Below are positions 17,471 through 26,320 of a DNA stretch of 40,227 nt, piece by piece. The stretch lies in contig CAJPIO010000005.1 of assembly GCA_905365145.1 (NCBI GenBank), forward strand, positions 1-40,227, read 5' to 3'. How positions within the stretch are numbered: the stretch's first letter is position 1; every line of letters starts with the position of its first letter. A program made the translations under genes and the position numbers. Origin of the DNA: Candidatus Saccharimonadota bacterium (lineage in GTDB: Bacteria; Patescibacteriota; Saccharimonadia; Saccharimonadales; Saccharimonadaceae). The notes beneath the pieces were generated by a model. The model made no database searches, was not told the DNA's origin, and saw only the letters and a program-made list of their open reading frames with translations.

Positions 17471-18937
17471 ATGTCCAAAACCTCGTCTCTAATAAAAAAC
17501 ACCATTATCATAGCGCTCGGCAAGATATCGACGCAGTTTATTAGCTTTTTATTATTGCCGCTGTACACTGCTTATCTGGCGGCGAGTGAGTTCGGCGTAG
17601 TTGATCTGATAACAGTCATAGTTTCATTAACAGCTCCAATTATTATGTTGTCGCTGGAGATGGCAGTTTTCCGATTCTTGATCGATGGGCGAGGGGTTAA
17701 AGAGCGGCAAGCTTCAGTTATTACCAATTCGTTGCAAATGGTGGTTTATAGTACGCTGACAGCTTCATTGGTCTATGTAGTCGTAATGCAGTTTGTCGTG
17801 ATACCGTACGCCTGGCTGGCACTCTGTTCGGTGTTGGCGTCAATTGGCTCAAACTATTGTTTGCAGGTTGCCCGCGGGTTTGGCGATAATGTCAAATATG
17901 CCATTGGCAGTGTTATCGCTGGAGTTTCAGCAATCTTGCTAAATATATTGTTTATCACTGTATGTAAAATGGGTGCAACTGGTATGCTTTTAGCGACGGT
18001 AATTAGCAATATGCTATCCGCGTTATATCTGACATATTCATTAAAAATACAAAAATACATCAATATTAAACTAATAAACGCCGATAAAAAGCGCGAACTG
18101 TTACAGTATTCGCTACCGTTAATTCCGAATGGCGTGTCGTGGTGGATTGTCAATGCTGCCGACCGTATGATCATCGCCGCGATGCTAGGCGTGACTGCTA
18201 ATGGTATTTATGCTGTTGCTTATAAATTTCCGCAAATTTTTACCGCTATTTATAGTTTTTTCGGGCTGTCTTGGACAGAGTCGGCGTCGGTTCACATAAA
18301 ATCAGCAGATCGCGACGCGTTCTTTTCCAAAGTTGCCAATATGAGTTTGCGCGTCTTCGGCAGTTTTGGCGCTATTTTAATCGTCGGGGTGTCAGTGTTT
18401 TTCAACATTTTAATAAATGCAAAGTATAGCGAGGCGCGGCTATATGTGCCGCTGCTTATCGTAGGGTCGTTGTTTAATTCTATAGTCGGCATTTACAGCG
18501 CAATTTATATTGCTAAGAAAGAAACTCGCCAGGTGCTAAATACTTCAGTCGTGGCGGCGGCTATCAGTATCGTGCTTTCTGTGATTTTGACGCCGTTGAT
18601 TGGATTATACGGACCAGCTATAGCGTTAATTGCTGCTTATCTCGGTATGGCAATTTTTCGCCATTTTGACGTTAAAAAGTCTATTAAAATAACTTACGAG
18701 CCAAAAGCTATTATAGAAATTACCGTGTTGTATATAATATGTATAGGCTTGTATTACGCAAATTCTGCCTATGCTACCGCAGCCAATGTGGTACTAATCG
18801 GGGCGGGCGTCGTGTTTATTAATAAGAATACGCTTAAAATAGCCAAAGATACTATATTAAAAAAGACGCGCGGATTAAAGCAAAAACAAGCCGATAAGCT
18901 AATACAGGAATGGGATTCTGAGAATGGCGCAGACTAA
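17471..18937 (+). CDS. Oligosaccharide flippase (Wzx/MATE-like)
   Basis: The 488-residue protein has about 12-14 transmembrane helices. It opens with the polysaccharide-transporter motif SLIKNTIIIALGKISTQFISFLLLPLYTAYL and has the family's SLPLIPNGVSWWIVNAADRMII region. It would flip lipid-linked repeat units outward for EpsG-type polymerisation. It has no clear Shine-Dalgarno and probably relies on coupling with the gene one base upstream. Its base composition is less AT-rich than the genes just before it. Confidence 0.92.
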   Translation: MSKTSSLIKNTIIIALGKISTQFISFLLLPLYTAYLAASEFGVVDLITVIVSLTAPIIMLSLEMAVFRFLIDGRGVKERQASVITNSLQMVVYSTLTASLVYVVVMQFVVIPYAWLALCSVLASIGSNYCLQVARGFGDNVKYAIGSVIAGVSAILLNILFITVCKMGATGMLLATVISNMLSALYLTYSLKIQKYINIKLINADKKRELLQYSLPLIPNGVSWWIVNAADRMIIAAMLGVTANGIYAVAYKFPQIFTAIYSFFGLSWTESASVHIKSADRDAFFSKVANMSLRVFGSFGAILIVGVSVFFNILINAKYSEARLYVPLLIVGSLFNSIVGIYSAIYIAKKETRQVLNTSVVAAAISIVLSVILTPLIGLYGPAIALIAAYLGMAIFRHFDVKKSIKITYEPKAIIEITVLYIICIGLYYANSAYATAANVVLIGAGVVFINKNTLKIAKDTILKKTRGLKQKQADKLIQEWDSENGAD

Positions 18938-19379
18938 GAAATTATCTAAAATCCACCTGCTTCTTCCGCTACTTTGGATGGTAGTCATTTTCATGCTTTC
19001 GCACCAGCCAGCTTCGGTTTCTAGTGGGCAGAGCGGCGTGTTTGTCGAACAGCTGCACTACATTGCACCGAGTATTGATCAGCAGCTACTAACTTTTTTG
19101 GTTCGCAAAGGAGCGCATATTTTTGCTTATTTCGTGCTGGGTATTTTGACGTTTAATGCTTTATGGCGAGTGGATTTAAGTAAGTTCAAATTTAACAGCC
19201 CAGCTATACTGTCAATCATTGTTTGCGCACTTTACGCTGCCAGCGATGAGTTCCACCAGCTATTTATCATCGGTAGAAGCGGCGAGCTTCGCGATATTAT
19301 GATAGATAGCTGCGCCGCAATAATTGGAGTATTTATAATAAGCATTTTTGTAAGAATATTGCAAAAAAGTAAAAAATAG
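18924..19379 (+). CDS. VanZ-like family membrane protein
   Basis: The 151-residue protein has four predicted transmembrane helices and the VanZ-like motif set: FMLSHQPA near the first helix, RKGAHIFAYFVLG, ASDEFHQLFIIGR, and D-MIDSCAA. VanZ-family proteins are associated with cell-wall traits and glycopeptide tolerance, and often sit in polysaccharide loci. It overlaps the flippase gene by 14 bp. Confidence 0.88.
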   Translation: MAQTKKLSKIHLLLPLLWMVVIFMLSHQPASVSSGQSGVFVEQLHYIAPSIDQQLLTFLVRKGAHIFAYFVLGILTFNALWRVDLSKFKFNSPAILSIIVCALYAASDEFHQLFIIGRSGELRDIMIDSCAAIIGVFIISIFVRILQKSKK

Positions 19380-19387
19380 AGTATAAT
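19359..19387 (+). promoter_or_regulatory. Promoter of the LCP gene, overlapping the VanZ gene end
   Basis: -35 TTGCAA (19359-19364), 17-bp spacer, -10 TATAAT (19382-19387), then 9 nt to the ATG at 19397. A transcript from here would have 3 nt or less of leader and no Shine-Dalgarno. Confidence 0.7.
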
Positions 19388-19396
19388 ATATAAGAT

Positions 19397-20818
19397 ATGG
19401 TGTCTGAAGTTACTAAAACTACTAAACTAAGAGTTGGCTTGCGAAGAATGGTCGCTGGTATTTTGTTGTTATCGTTCATAGCGCTGGTGGTTAGTGTTTT
19501 GCAGGCGGGGATTGTGCCTGAGCGTTATTTGTGGATTGGTTTGCCGATTTACGGGGTGGTGACTGCTGCTATAATCTGGGGATTGGTGAGTCAGAAGCGC
19601 TTTGGTAATATTCATACTGGCGTGCTGATTGCGCTTGGCGTAGTGGCTTTGGCGATTACTGCTGTGAATATTTACGTTATCAGTACGGCGCGAGCTTTTG
19701 ATAATTTGACATCTTCAGTGCAAAGCAGGAAGTCGTCGTATGTTGAATATGTGATTGCTGCCTATAAGGATCGTAATACGTCGCTTAGTAATGCTCAATC
19801 GGTCGGGATGCTTTCGGCCGATCCGCTTTATAATAAAGTAACTAAGGCAGTCAAGGACGAAACTTCTGCCAATCAACAAGCGCTGGATAGTTTGGCTGAA
19901 CTTAAGAATAAACTCGAGTCAGGCGATCTGCAGCTGGCAACTATTCGTAAGGCTAATATGCCAATTATCGAAGAAGCTGATAAAACTTTCCACGATAATT
20001 TGGTGGTGCTGCGGACTATTCGCGTGGAAGGGGAGGCTGCGAAACAGTCTTCGGCGATTAATGTCGATAAGCCATATATTCTTTACATCAGCGGCATTGA
20101 TACGGCTGGCAAAATATCTACCGTATCGCGCAGCGACGTCAATATATTGATGGTGGTTAATCCAGCCAAACATTCGATTCTACTGGTAAATACGCCGCGC
20201 GATTATTATGTACAACTGCACGGTACGACTGGCTTGCGTGACAAGCTGACGCATGCCGGAGTGTACGGCGTTGATATGTCGGTGAAGACATTGGAGGATT
20301 TGTATAGTATTAATATTCAGCACTATATCCGCATCAATTTCACTTCTCTGGTAACTCTGATCGACACTATCGGTCCAATTGAAGCTTATTCGGACTACGA
20401 TTTTAAATCTTATCACAAGGGGTATAATACACTGAACAGTAAGCAGTCTCTGGAGTTTTCGCGCGAGCGCTACAGCTTCCAAGAAGGCGATCGCCAGCGC
20501 GGGCGCAACCAGCAGCACGTTACCGAGGCGATTATCGCCAAGTTGTCGCGTACCGAAAACGCCGTGAAATTACCGCAGATTGTCGATACTATCCGCAACT
20601 CCATCGAGACGGATTTATCCGAACAGTCGATCAAGGCGATCATCCGCAAACAGCTTGATGATATTCATCCATGGAAAGTCGAATCGACTAACGTCGACGG
20701 CGCAGGCGCCATGGAGCCAACTTACAGCTACAGCGGTACGCCGCTTTACGTGATGATTCCGTCCAATGAATCGGTTGATGCTGCCAAAGCGAAGATTTCG
20801 ACATACTTACAACAATAA
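19397..20818 (+). CDS. LytR-CpsA-Psr (LCP) family glycopolymer ligase
   Basis: The 473-residue protein has three N-terminal transmembrane helices (about 15-36, 45-65 and 74-95), an extracytoplasmic helical spacer (to about 215) and an LCP domain (about 220-400). The domain shows SRSDVNILMVVNP, the pyrophosphate-binding NTPRDYYV, and the RERYSFQEGDRQRGRNQQ block. LCP enzymes attach undecaprenyl-linked polymers to peptidoglycan, so it would anchor the product of the preceding locus. The three-helix start and helical insertion are longer than in most LCP proteins. It has its own leaderless-type promoter. Confidence 0.93.
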   Translation: MVSEVTKTTKLRVGLRRMVAGILLLSFIALVVSVLQAGIVPERYLWIGLPIYGVVTAAIIWGLVSQKRFGNIHTGVLIALGVVALAITAVNIYVISTARAFDNLTSSVQSRKSSYVEYVIAAYKDRNTSLSNAQSVGMLSADPLYNKVTKAVKDETSANQQALDSLAELKNKLESGDLQLATIRKANMPIIEEADKTFHDNLVVLRTIRVEGEAAKQSSAINVDKPYILYISGIDTAGKISTVSRSDVNILMVVNPAKHSILLVNTPRDYYVQLHGTTGLRDKLTHAGVYGVDMSVKTLEDLYSINIQHYIRINFTSLVTLIDTIGPIEAYSDYDFKSYHKGYNTLNSKQSLEFSRERYSFQEGDRQRGRNQQHVTEAIIAKLSRTENAVKLPQIVDTIRNSIETDLSEQSIKAIIRKQLDDIHPWKVESTNVDGAGAMEPTYSYSGTPLYVMIPSNESVDAAKAKISTYLQQ

Positions 20819-20847
20819 TTAATACCACTTTACTTTCTGCAGTAGGC

Positions 20848-20873
20848 TGCTTATTGTAACAATGTGCAATAGG
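20848..20873. repeat. Hairpin with conserved AACAATGT loop in a convergent gap
   Basis: GCTTATTG and CAATAGGC form an 8-bp stem (one G-U) around a loop with TAACAATGTG. The loop and part of the stem recur at 30861-30881, also between two convergent genes. It contains a TTGTAA-N4-GTGCAA version of the 17-mer seen at the Fur-family gene. Confidence 0.55.
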
Positions 20874-21725
20874 CTATTTCACAGCAGATTCTGGTTTGAT
20901 AGCCCTTTTCATGCAACTAACGATAACTTTGCGCGTGCGCTGGCGGATGGCGTGGGTGGCGGTAGTTAATGAGTGTAGTGTAATTTGTTGGTTCTTTTCG
21001 GCAATGTGCTTGAGATTCTTTTCGACGATGAACGGGTCTAGTTTGCCATATATAATATCGGTGTCGATGCGTGTTTCAGCCAATTTGCGGCTAGCATTTT
21101 GGCTAATAATACCAGCTAACAGCGTATCGCGAAAGGCGCTAAAATTATCCTGAGTCAGCTGCGTCTCTGAGAAGCCAGCCAGACCCAATTTAGAGTACAG
21201 ATCGTAGCCTACCACTACCGCCTTGGGTGTTTTTAGCGCTTGGCGATAGATTTCACGTAGTAGATTGTCCTGGCGCAATCGCGCCGCACCTGTCTGGGAA
21301 TTATCACGGTAAATCGGTGGCGCCACCAAGATACAGCGCTTAACAATACCCTTATACATACTAGCGAACTCAATCGCCACCAGCGAGCCAAACGAATGTC
21401 CGACCAGCACTACCGGACCGCTCAAGCCATTCGTCAAGCAGGTAGCCAGCAGGTGGCGGGCTTGTTCGCGGGCACTATACATCCGCCGTGTTTGTGCCAG
21501 ATAAGAATCGCCGTGACCCAACAGATCAACTACGATATAGTTGCAATTAGCTGGCACATTTTCGATAAAAGGCTGCCACAACTCACCAGTATCCGCCAGA
21601 CCGTGAACAAAGACATAAGTCACCGCGAATGGCCGCCGCAAACGTTTATAACGGACGCGCAATCGATAGGGAACATGCAGCATCTTGTGCAGGATTTGAT
21701 CGCGGAACTTGCGTTTAGCCGCCAT
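20874..21725 (-). CDS. Alpha/beta-fold hydrolase
   Basis: The 283-residue protein has the alpha/beta hydrolase core: the oxyanion-loop HGLADTGELW, VVDLLGHGDS, the nucleophile elbow GHSFGS, an acid in IDTDIIYGKLDPF, and a late histidine in TATHAIRQR. The substrate is unknown. I use the ATG at 21725; a TTG directly upstream at 21728 is possible. The start is 6 nt after the htpX stop, so the two are co-transcribed. The N-terminal 30 residues are very basic. Confidence 0.85.
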   Translation of the reverse strand: MAAKRKFRDQILHKMLHVPYRLRVRYKRLRRPFAVTYVFVHGLADTGELWQPFIENVPANCNYIVVDLLGHGDSYLAQTRRMYSAREQARHLLATCLTNGLSGPVVLVGHSFGSLVAIEFASMYKGIVKRCILVAPPIYRDNSQTGAARLRQDNLLREIYRQALKTPKAVVVGYDLYSKLGLAGFSETQLTQDNFSAFRDTLLAGIISQNASRKLAETRIDTDIIYGKLDPFIVEKNLKHIAEKNQQITLHSLTTATHAIRQRTRKVIVSCMKRAIKPESAVK

Positions 21726-21731
21726 CAACGC

Positions 21732-22574
21732 CTACTTGTCTAATTCTTTCAAGCGAGCAATTCGCGCCTCGGTCGACGGGTGAGTCGAGAAGAGAGCTTG
21801 CAAGCCGCCCAGCGAGAACATATTCGAAAACATTAGATGGGCCGAAGCCTCTTGGCTTGGCGATGGTGCAATCGGCGGCACGCTAGCTTTCCAGTTTTCT
21901 AACTTTATCAGCGCCGACGCTAAATCATCGCCAGTACCGAGAATACTGTGGCTATACTGATCGGCCGCATACTCGCGGCTGCGCGATACTGCCATCTGGA
22001 TCAACATCGCAGCGATCGGCGCCAAAATTAACGAAGCAATCATCGCAAAGATGTTACCGCCGTCATCGTCGTCCGACGATCCGCCGAACAAGAAGGCTAG
22101 CTGCGCCAGATAACTAATCGCACCCGCCAGCGTCGCGGCGATGGTCGAGATTAGCATGTCGCGATGTTTGACATGTCCTAATTCGTGCGCCAAAACCGCC
22201 CGCAGTTCATCCTCATTCAGAATGTCAATGATACCAGTCGTCACCGCTACGGCAGCATGCTGCGGCGAGCGGCCTGTCGCGAAGGCATTAGGAATCGGCG
22301 TCTCGACGTAATAAAGTTTTGGCATCGGCAAATTCGCCTGGATTGTTAACTCGCGGACGATACGCTCGACCTGCGGGTAACGATTACCCAGCGGCTGAGC
22401 GCCTTGCATCTTAATTACCAGCGACGAACTGAAAAAATACATGAAAAAGTTAGACACCGCCGCTAATCCTAGCGCCATCAACATACCTTGCTGGCCACCA
22501 AACGCATAGCCAACCATCATGAACAACCCTGTCAGAATTGCCATAAGTAGGGTAGTTTTGAAAATCTGCTTCAT
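21732..22574 (-). CDS. htpX: HtpX-type membrane zinc metalloprotease (M48)
   Basis: The 280-residue protease has two N-terminal transmembrane helices (about 7-24 and 28-52), the zinc motif HELGH, and two further hydrophobic segments (about 150-165 and 180-198). The third zinc ligand is likely the glutamate in SREYAADQYS. HtpX removes damaged membrane proteins under envelope stress. The family pattern VETPIPNAFATGRSPQHAAVAVT is also clear. It heads a two-gene operon with the hydrolase. Confidence 0.95.
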   Translation of the reverse strand: MKQIFKTTLLMAILTGLFMMVGYAFGGQQGMLMALGLAAVSNFFMYFFSSSLVIKMQGAQPLGNRYPQVERIVRELTIQANLPMPKLYYVETPIPNAFATGRSPQHAAVAVTTGIIDILNEDELRAVLAHELGHVKHRDMLISTIAATLAGAISYLAQLAFLFGGSSDDDDGGNIFAMIASLILAPIAAMLIQMAVSRSREYAADQYSHSILGTGDDLASALIKLENWKASVPPIAPSPSQEASAHLMFSNMFSLGGLQALFSTHPSTEARIARLKELDK

Positions 22575-22585
22575 ATCTGCAGTCT

Positions 22586-22591
22586 ATTATA
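22586..22591 (-). promoter_or_regulatory. -10 box of htpX
   Basis: On the minus strand TATAAT is followed by 11 nt and the htpX ATG. No Shine-Dalgarno lies between, so the leader is only a few nucleotides. Confidence 0.5.
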
Positions 22592-22632
22592 GCAAATTGC
22601 CTTAAAGCTATCTTAAAGAACGTACCAGAGGG

Positions 22633-22662
22633 TTGCAGCAAAACGGCTTGTCGATATATACT
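22633..22662 (+). promoter_or_regulatory. Promoter of the PAS histidine kinase gene
   Basis: -35 TTGCAG (22633-22638), 18-bp spacer and -10 TATACT (22657-22662). The predicted leader holds AGGGGG at 22684-22689, but the first in-frame ATG is 55 nt further on. Confidence 0.55.
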
Positions 22663-22744
22663 AATCATAAGCAACTCTAAATTAGGGGGCATCACGTCTA
22701 ACTATATTGATCGGTTTTGGCATCACCGTGCCAGCGAAGCAATT

Positions 22745-24724
22745 ATGCTTATCCTCGCTGTTATAGCTGGATTGTTTGCTTGGTCTATTGGTAGTGGAAA
22801 GGGACCAGACAGCCCTTTGTGCGTGTCTATGCTACCAGGCTCGTTAGCCGCGATTGCTTTCGTAATTACTTTGGTATCATATTTTGCTGTTAAGCGAAAC
22901 TTTTACAAATCGCTGCTAATTAATTATATCTTGTTGACTGCAACGGGCTGGCTGCTAGTTTTTGCCTCCAGCAATCAAGGAGCGCCACATTTGGCGCTAT
23001 TTGCAGTAATCGTCGCTGTCGGACCATTACTTGGAACTTATGGTCTCTTGACAGCTGTCATCGCCGCTGCGGCCGCGGTGGCGGAGCGTTTTATTATTGA
23101 GCAGACACCCTTGGGATCGTTAGCAGCATTGGCTATGATGCTATTTACACCCTTACTAGCTGCAAGTTTACTGTGGCTGCGCCGATACCAATCTGTTGGC
23201 GCTAGTGAACCAATCTGCGAGAGTTTAGCTACCGTGGCTGGCCCTCAAGCTTCAGACATTGTTATCAGCGCTATCGGCGACGGGGTAGTAGCCGTCGATG
23301 CGAAGGGTATCATCACCTTGATCAATCCAGCAGCCCAGCAGCTAGTTGGCTGGGGTAATCAAGACGCCATCGGCTTGTCGTACAAATCAGTCATCAGGCT
23401 GATGGACCAGGACAATAACACTATCAAAGATAACGATAACGGCGATATTATTGCTCGCGTCCTCAACACCAATAACCCGCTCAAGACTGACGACTTCAAA
23501 ATCAAGACCCAATCTGACAAAAATTTTATGGCTAGCATTTCAGTTAAGCCAATCAGTAACAAGCATAACGACGGCGCAGTGATCGTCTTTCGCGATATCA
23601 CCGCCGAGCGCAGCGACGAGCGCCAGCGCGCCGAGTTCATCAGCACCGCCAGCCACGAGATGCGTACACCAGTTGCTAGCATTGAGGGTTACCTCGGCCT
23701 AGCGCTTAACCCACAGACCGCCACCATCGATACGCGCGCTCGCGGTTATATTACCAAAGCGCATCAATCAGCCGAGCACTTGGGCCGGCTTTTTCAAGAC
23801 TTGCTCGATATTAGTAAAGCCGATGATCACCGCCTCAGCAACAACCCAAAAATCGTTAATGTCATCGACTTCATCAAAGATATCGCCGACGGATTAACAC
23901 CGAAGGCCGAAGAAAAAGGCTTAAGTGTCAATTTCGTACCATCGACTAGCGATGTTTCCAGCAAGGAGGTCCAAAACCGCCGAATCAACCCGATTTTATA
24001 TGCTAATGTCGATAACGACCACCTCCGCGAAATCGTCCAAAACTTGATTGAAAATGCTATCAAGTACACGCCGTCGGGCAGTATCACCGTTGACGTAACT
24101 AGCAACAACGACCAGGTGACGATAAGTGTCGCCGACACTGGCATCGGCATCCCGCCAGAGGACGTTGGCCATCTCTTCCAGAAATTCTACCGCGTCGATA
24201 ACAGCGACACCCGCCAGATCGGCGGTACTGGGCTGGGCTTATACTTGTGCCGGCGACTAGCCGAAACTATCGGCGGACGATTGTGGGTTGAAAGCGAATA
24301 TCAGCACGGCAGCACATTTTTCTTGGCTATTCCACGAGTTGATCATGTTGCTGCCACTTTTCTAAATGATAACGATAACGGCGAAGCCGAAAATAACACC
24401 AGCATTGACAAGTTGTCAGCCGAAGATATGCTAGCTAGCAATGCGCCAGAAATTCTAGCGGTTGCACCAGCGGCTGCCGAGTTTGAGCAAACGCCGCTTG
24501 ACGCACCAACACCAACAGCTCCAACTCAGACCTTCACCGATACCAGCTTGCTCAACTATTCACCGCCGCCAGCACCTAAACCAGACGATTTAAACCAAAA
24601 CGCGGCCAGTACAACCAAGCAATTTACCAACACGCCACTTAGCGATATTGAGGCCGCACCCGACAAATACGCCGAACAATTGCGCAACGAAATCAGATTA
24701 AACGTCCCGCCACGGCAAAATTAA
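22745..24724 (+). CDS. Membrane PAS-domain sensor histidine kinase
   Basis: The 659-residue kinase has about four to five N-terminal transmembrane helices (to about residue 145), a PAS domain (about 170-290, starting ISAIGDGVVAVDAKG), HisKA with H304 in STASHEMRTP, and a complete HATPase domain: N-box NLIENAIKYTP, G1 DTGIGIPPED, F-box LFQKFYRVD, G2 GGTGLGLYL. After the catalytic domain comes an Ala/Pro/Thr-rich tail of about 120 residues, rare in kinases. The response regulator 50 bp downstream has a similar tail. The frame stays open upstream of the ATG at 22745 and the good Shine-Dalgarno lies far away, so an unusual earlier start is possible. Confidence 0.92.
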   Translation: MLILAVIAGLFAWSIGSGKGPDSPLCVSMLPGSLAAIAFVITLVSYFAVKRNFYKSLLINYILLTATGWLLVFASSNQGAPHLALFAVIVAVGPLLGTYGLLTAVIAAAAAVAERFIIEQTPLGSLAALAMMLFTPLLAASLLWLRRYQSVGASEPICESLATVAGPQASDIVISAIGDGVVAVDAKGIITLINPAAQQLVGWGNQDAIGLSYKSVIRLMDQDNNTIKDNDNGDIIARVLNTNNPLKTDDFKIKTQSDKNFMASISVKPISNKHNDGAVIVFRDITAERSDERQRAEFISTASHEMRTPVASIEGYLGLALNPQTATIDTRARGYITKAHQSAEHLGRLFQDLLDISKADDHRLSNNPKIVNVIDFIKDIADGLTPKAEEKGLSVNFVPSTSDVSSKEVQNRRINPILYANVDNDHLREIVQNLIENAIKYTPSGSITVDVTSNNDQVTISVADTGIGIPPEDVGHLFQKFYRVDNSDTRQIGGTGLGLYLCRRLAETIGGRLWVESEYQHGSTFFLAIPRVDHVAATFLNDNDNGEAENNTSIDKLSAEDMLASNAPEILAVAPAAAEFEQTPLDAPTPTAPTQTFTDTSLLNYSPPPAPKPDDLNQNAASTTKQFTNTPLSDIEAAPDKYAEQLRNEIRLNVPPRQN

Positions 24725-24774
24725 AACTATAGGGTATAGCATTTTTAAACCATAACCGTTAAAATAGGGGTAAG

Positions 24775-26316
24775 ATGACAAAAATATTACTAGTAGAAGA
24801 CGACAAAAGCCTCAGCGAGATTTATAGCGTACGGCTGCGCGCCGAGGGCTACGACATATTATCTGCCAGCGACGGCGAACAAGCCTTGGCGCTTGCCATC
24901 AAAGAAGTACCCGACCTAATAATTAGCGATGTTATGATGCCGAATATCAGCGGCTTCGACATGCTGGATATCCTACGTAGCACCACCGAGACACGCGGTA
25001 TTCACGTTATCATGATGACCGCTCTGTCAAGCGATGAGCAACGCCAACGCGGCATGGCGCTCGGTGCCGACCGCTATCTAGTCAAATCGCAAGTCGGCAT
25101 CGAGGACGTCGTTCGCACCGTCCACGAAGTTCTCGGCGACGCCTCAGTACCAGCCGACACGCCAGCGCCTCTTGTCAACGAGCCAAAACGAGCTACTATT
25201 GAACCTGGTCCTAGCGCTAGGGCGACGGAGCCAGCGCCAGCTAACAATTCTCCAGAAAAAGCTGAAAGCGATAGCACTAAAGCGAATGAACTAAGTCCAA
25301 GCTCTGAAACTCCAGGAGGCCCAGCTTCTAGCTCTAGTCTAGCAGCCAGCTCGACCGCTCCAACACTAGCTAACTCAGCGCCGACCGATACGGCGGCAGC
25401 TACCGTTACAACGATGCCTGCCAGCACTACTGCAGCGGCAACTCCAACCGCCCCTCAACCAGCACAGCCAGAACCAGCAGCTATTCCCGTAGCTCCATCG
25501 GCACAGCAGCCAAATCCGCTAGTTGCCGCACCGCACGAAACTCCAGCAGCTAGCGCGCCTGCCGCCGTCACTAATATCCCAGTCACTACTCCGGTTAATC
25601 CAGTACTCAGCCAAGCTGCGCCCGCAGCTACTTTGCCACCGCCAGCTAGCGCGGCAACTGCACCGAGAACTAGCACTTTGCCGCAACCAATCGCGCCGTT
25701 TTCAACTAACCGGCCAGGTTCGTCAGGCCGAGTGATCCAGCCAATCACCCCAACCGATCAAGAACCAATTGATTACACTGCTCGCATGAGCGAGGAGCTA
25801 GCTACCTATCAAAACCTTAACACTATCCCGGCACCACAGGCCAATCCTACGAATGTGTTCCCTCAGGCAGCGCCAGCAGCAACCCCTGCGGCCGCGCCAA
25901 CTCCAGCGTCAGCTGCACCCGAGCCAGCCTATATAGCAACAAACCCAGCGCCATCAGTAGCGCCGGCTTCACCGTCTGCCAGTACTACCGCAACGACAAC
26001 TCCAACCGCCCCTCAACCAGCACAGCCAGAACCAGCAATCACTCCTACTGCACCAGCGTCGACTATACCTCACATAATGCCAGGCCCAGCCGCAGTTGCT
26101 ACGCCAATCAGTAATATGGCCGCATCAGCAGGGGGCGCTTTGAATAATCCTTCCGCGCAGCCTGCGCTTAATACCACACCGCCAGCTGCACCAGCTATAC
26201 CAGCACCAAACACTAGCGCACCAGAGCCAGCTGCACCATCAGCAGCACCAGCCTCTTCCGATGAAGCCGGGTTAAAGTTTGAAGAAACCGCAATTTCCTC
26301 AAGCCAACCAAAATAA
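24775..26316 (+). CDS. Response regulator with a 390-residue Ala/Pro-rich tail
   Basis: Residues 1-123 form a normal receiver domain (acid pocket E8/D9/D10, phospho-acceptor D52 in ISDVMMPN, T in MMTAL, K in YLVKSQ). There is no DNA-binding or enzymatic output domain. The remaining 390 residues are low complexity (Ala, Pro, Thr, Ser, Glu) with repeated TPTAPQPAQPEPA units. The C-terminal segment is acidic (DEAGLKFEETA). It lies 50 bp after the PAS kinase, with AGGGG 4 nt before the ATG. The tail may act as a spacer or binding scaffold; that is inference. Confidence 0.88.
   Translation: MTKILLVEDDKSLSEIYSVRLRAEGYDILSASDGEQALALAIKEVPDLIISDVMMPNISGFDMLDILRSTTETRGIHVIMMTALSSDEQRQRGMALGADRYLVKSQVGIEDVVRTVHEVLGDASVPADTPAPLVNEPKRATIEPGPSARATEPAPANNSPEKAESDSTKANELSPSSETPGGPASSSSLAASSTAPTLANSAPTDTAAATVTTMPASTTAAATPTAPQPAQPEPAAIPVAPSAQQPNPLVAAPHETPAASAPAAVTNIPVTTPVNPVLSQAAPAATLPPPASAATAPRTSTLPQPIAPFSTNRPGSSGRVIQPITPTDQEPIDYTARMSEELATYQNLNTIPAPQANPTNVFPQAAPAATPAAAPTPASAAPEPAYIATNPAPSVAPASPSASTTATTTPTAPQPAQPEPAITPTAPASTIPHIMPGPAAVATPISNMAASAGGALNNPSAQPALNTTPPAAPAIPAPNTSAPEPAAPSAAPASSDEAGLKFEETAISSSQPK
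25439..25479 (+). repeat. Direct repeat copy 1 in the response-regulator tail
   Basis: A 41-bp stretch encoding TPTAPQPAQPEPA is identical to 25997-26037, with further similarity for about 25 bp upstream. Identity at DNA level points to a recent duplication or gene conversion. Confidence 0.85.
25997..26037 (+). repeat. Direct repeat copy 2 in the response-regulator tail
   Basis: This is the second exact 41-bp copy, 558 bp after the first and in the same frame. Recombination between the two would remove 186 codons without a frameshift. Confidence 0.85.
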
Positions 26317-26320
26317 TCTT

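Noticed and set aside
11070..20818. Prophage or insertion sequence in the polysaccharide locus
   Set aside because: No transposase, integrase, terminal inverted repeats or target duplications were seen; the AT shift alone does not make it a mobile element.
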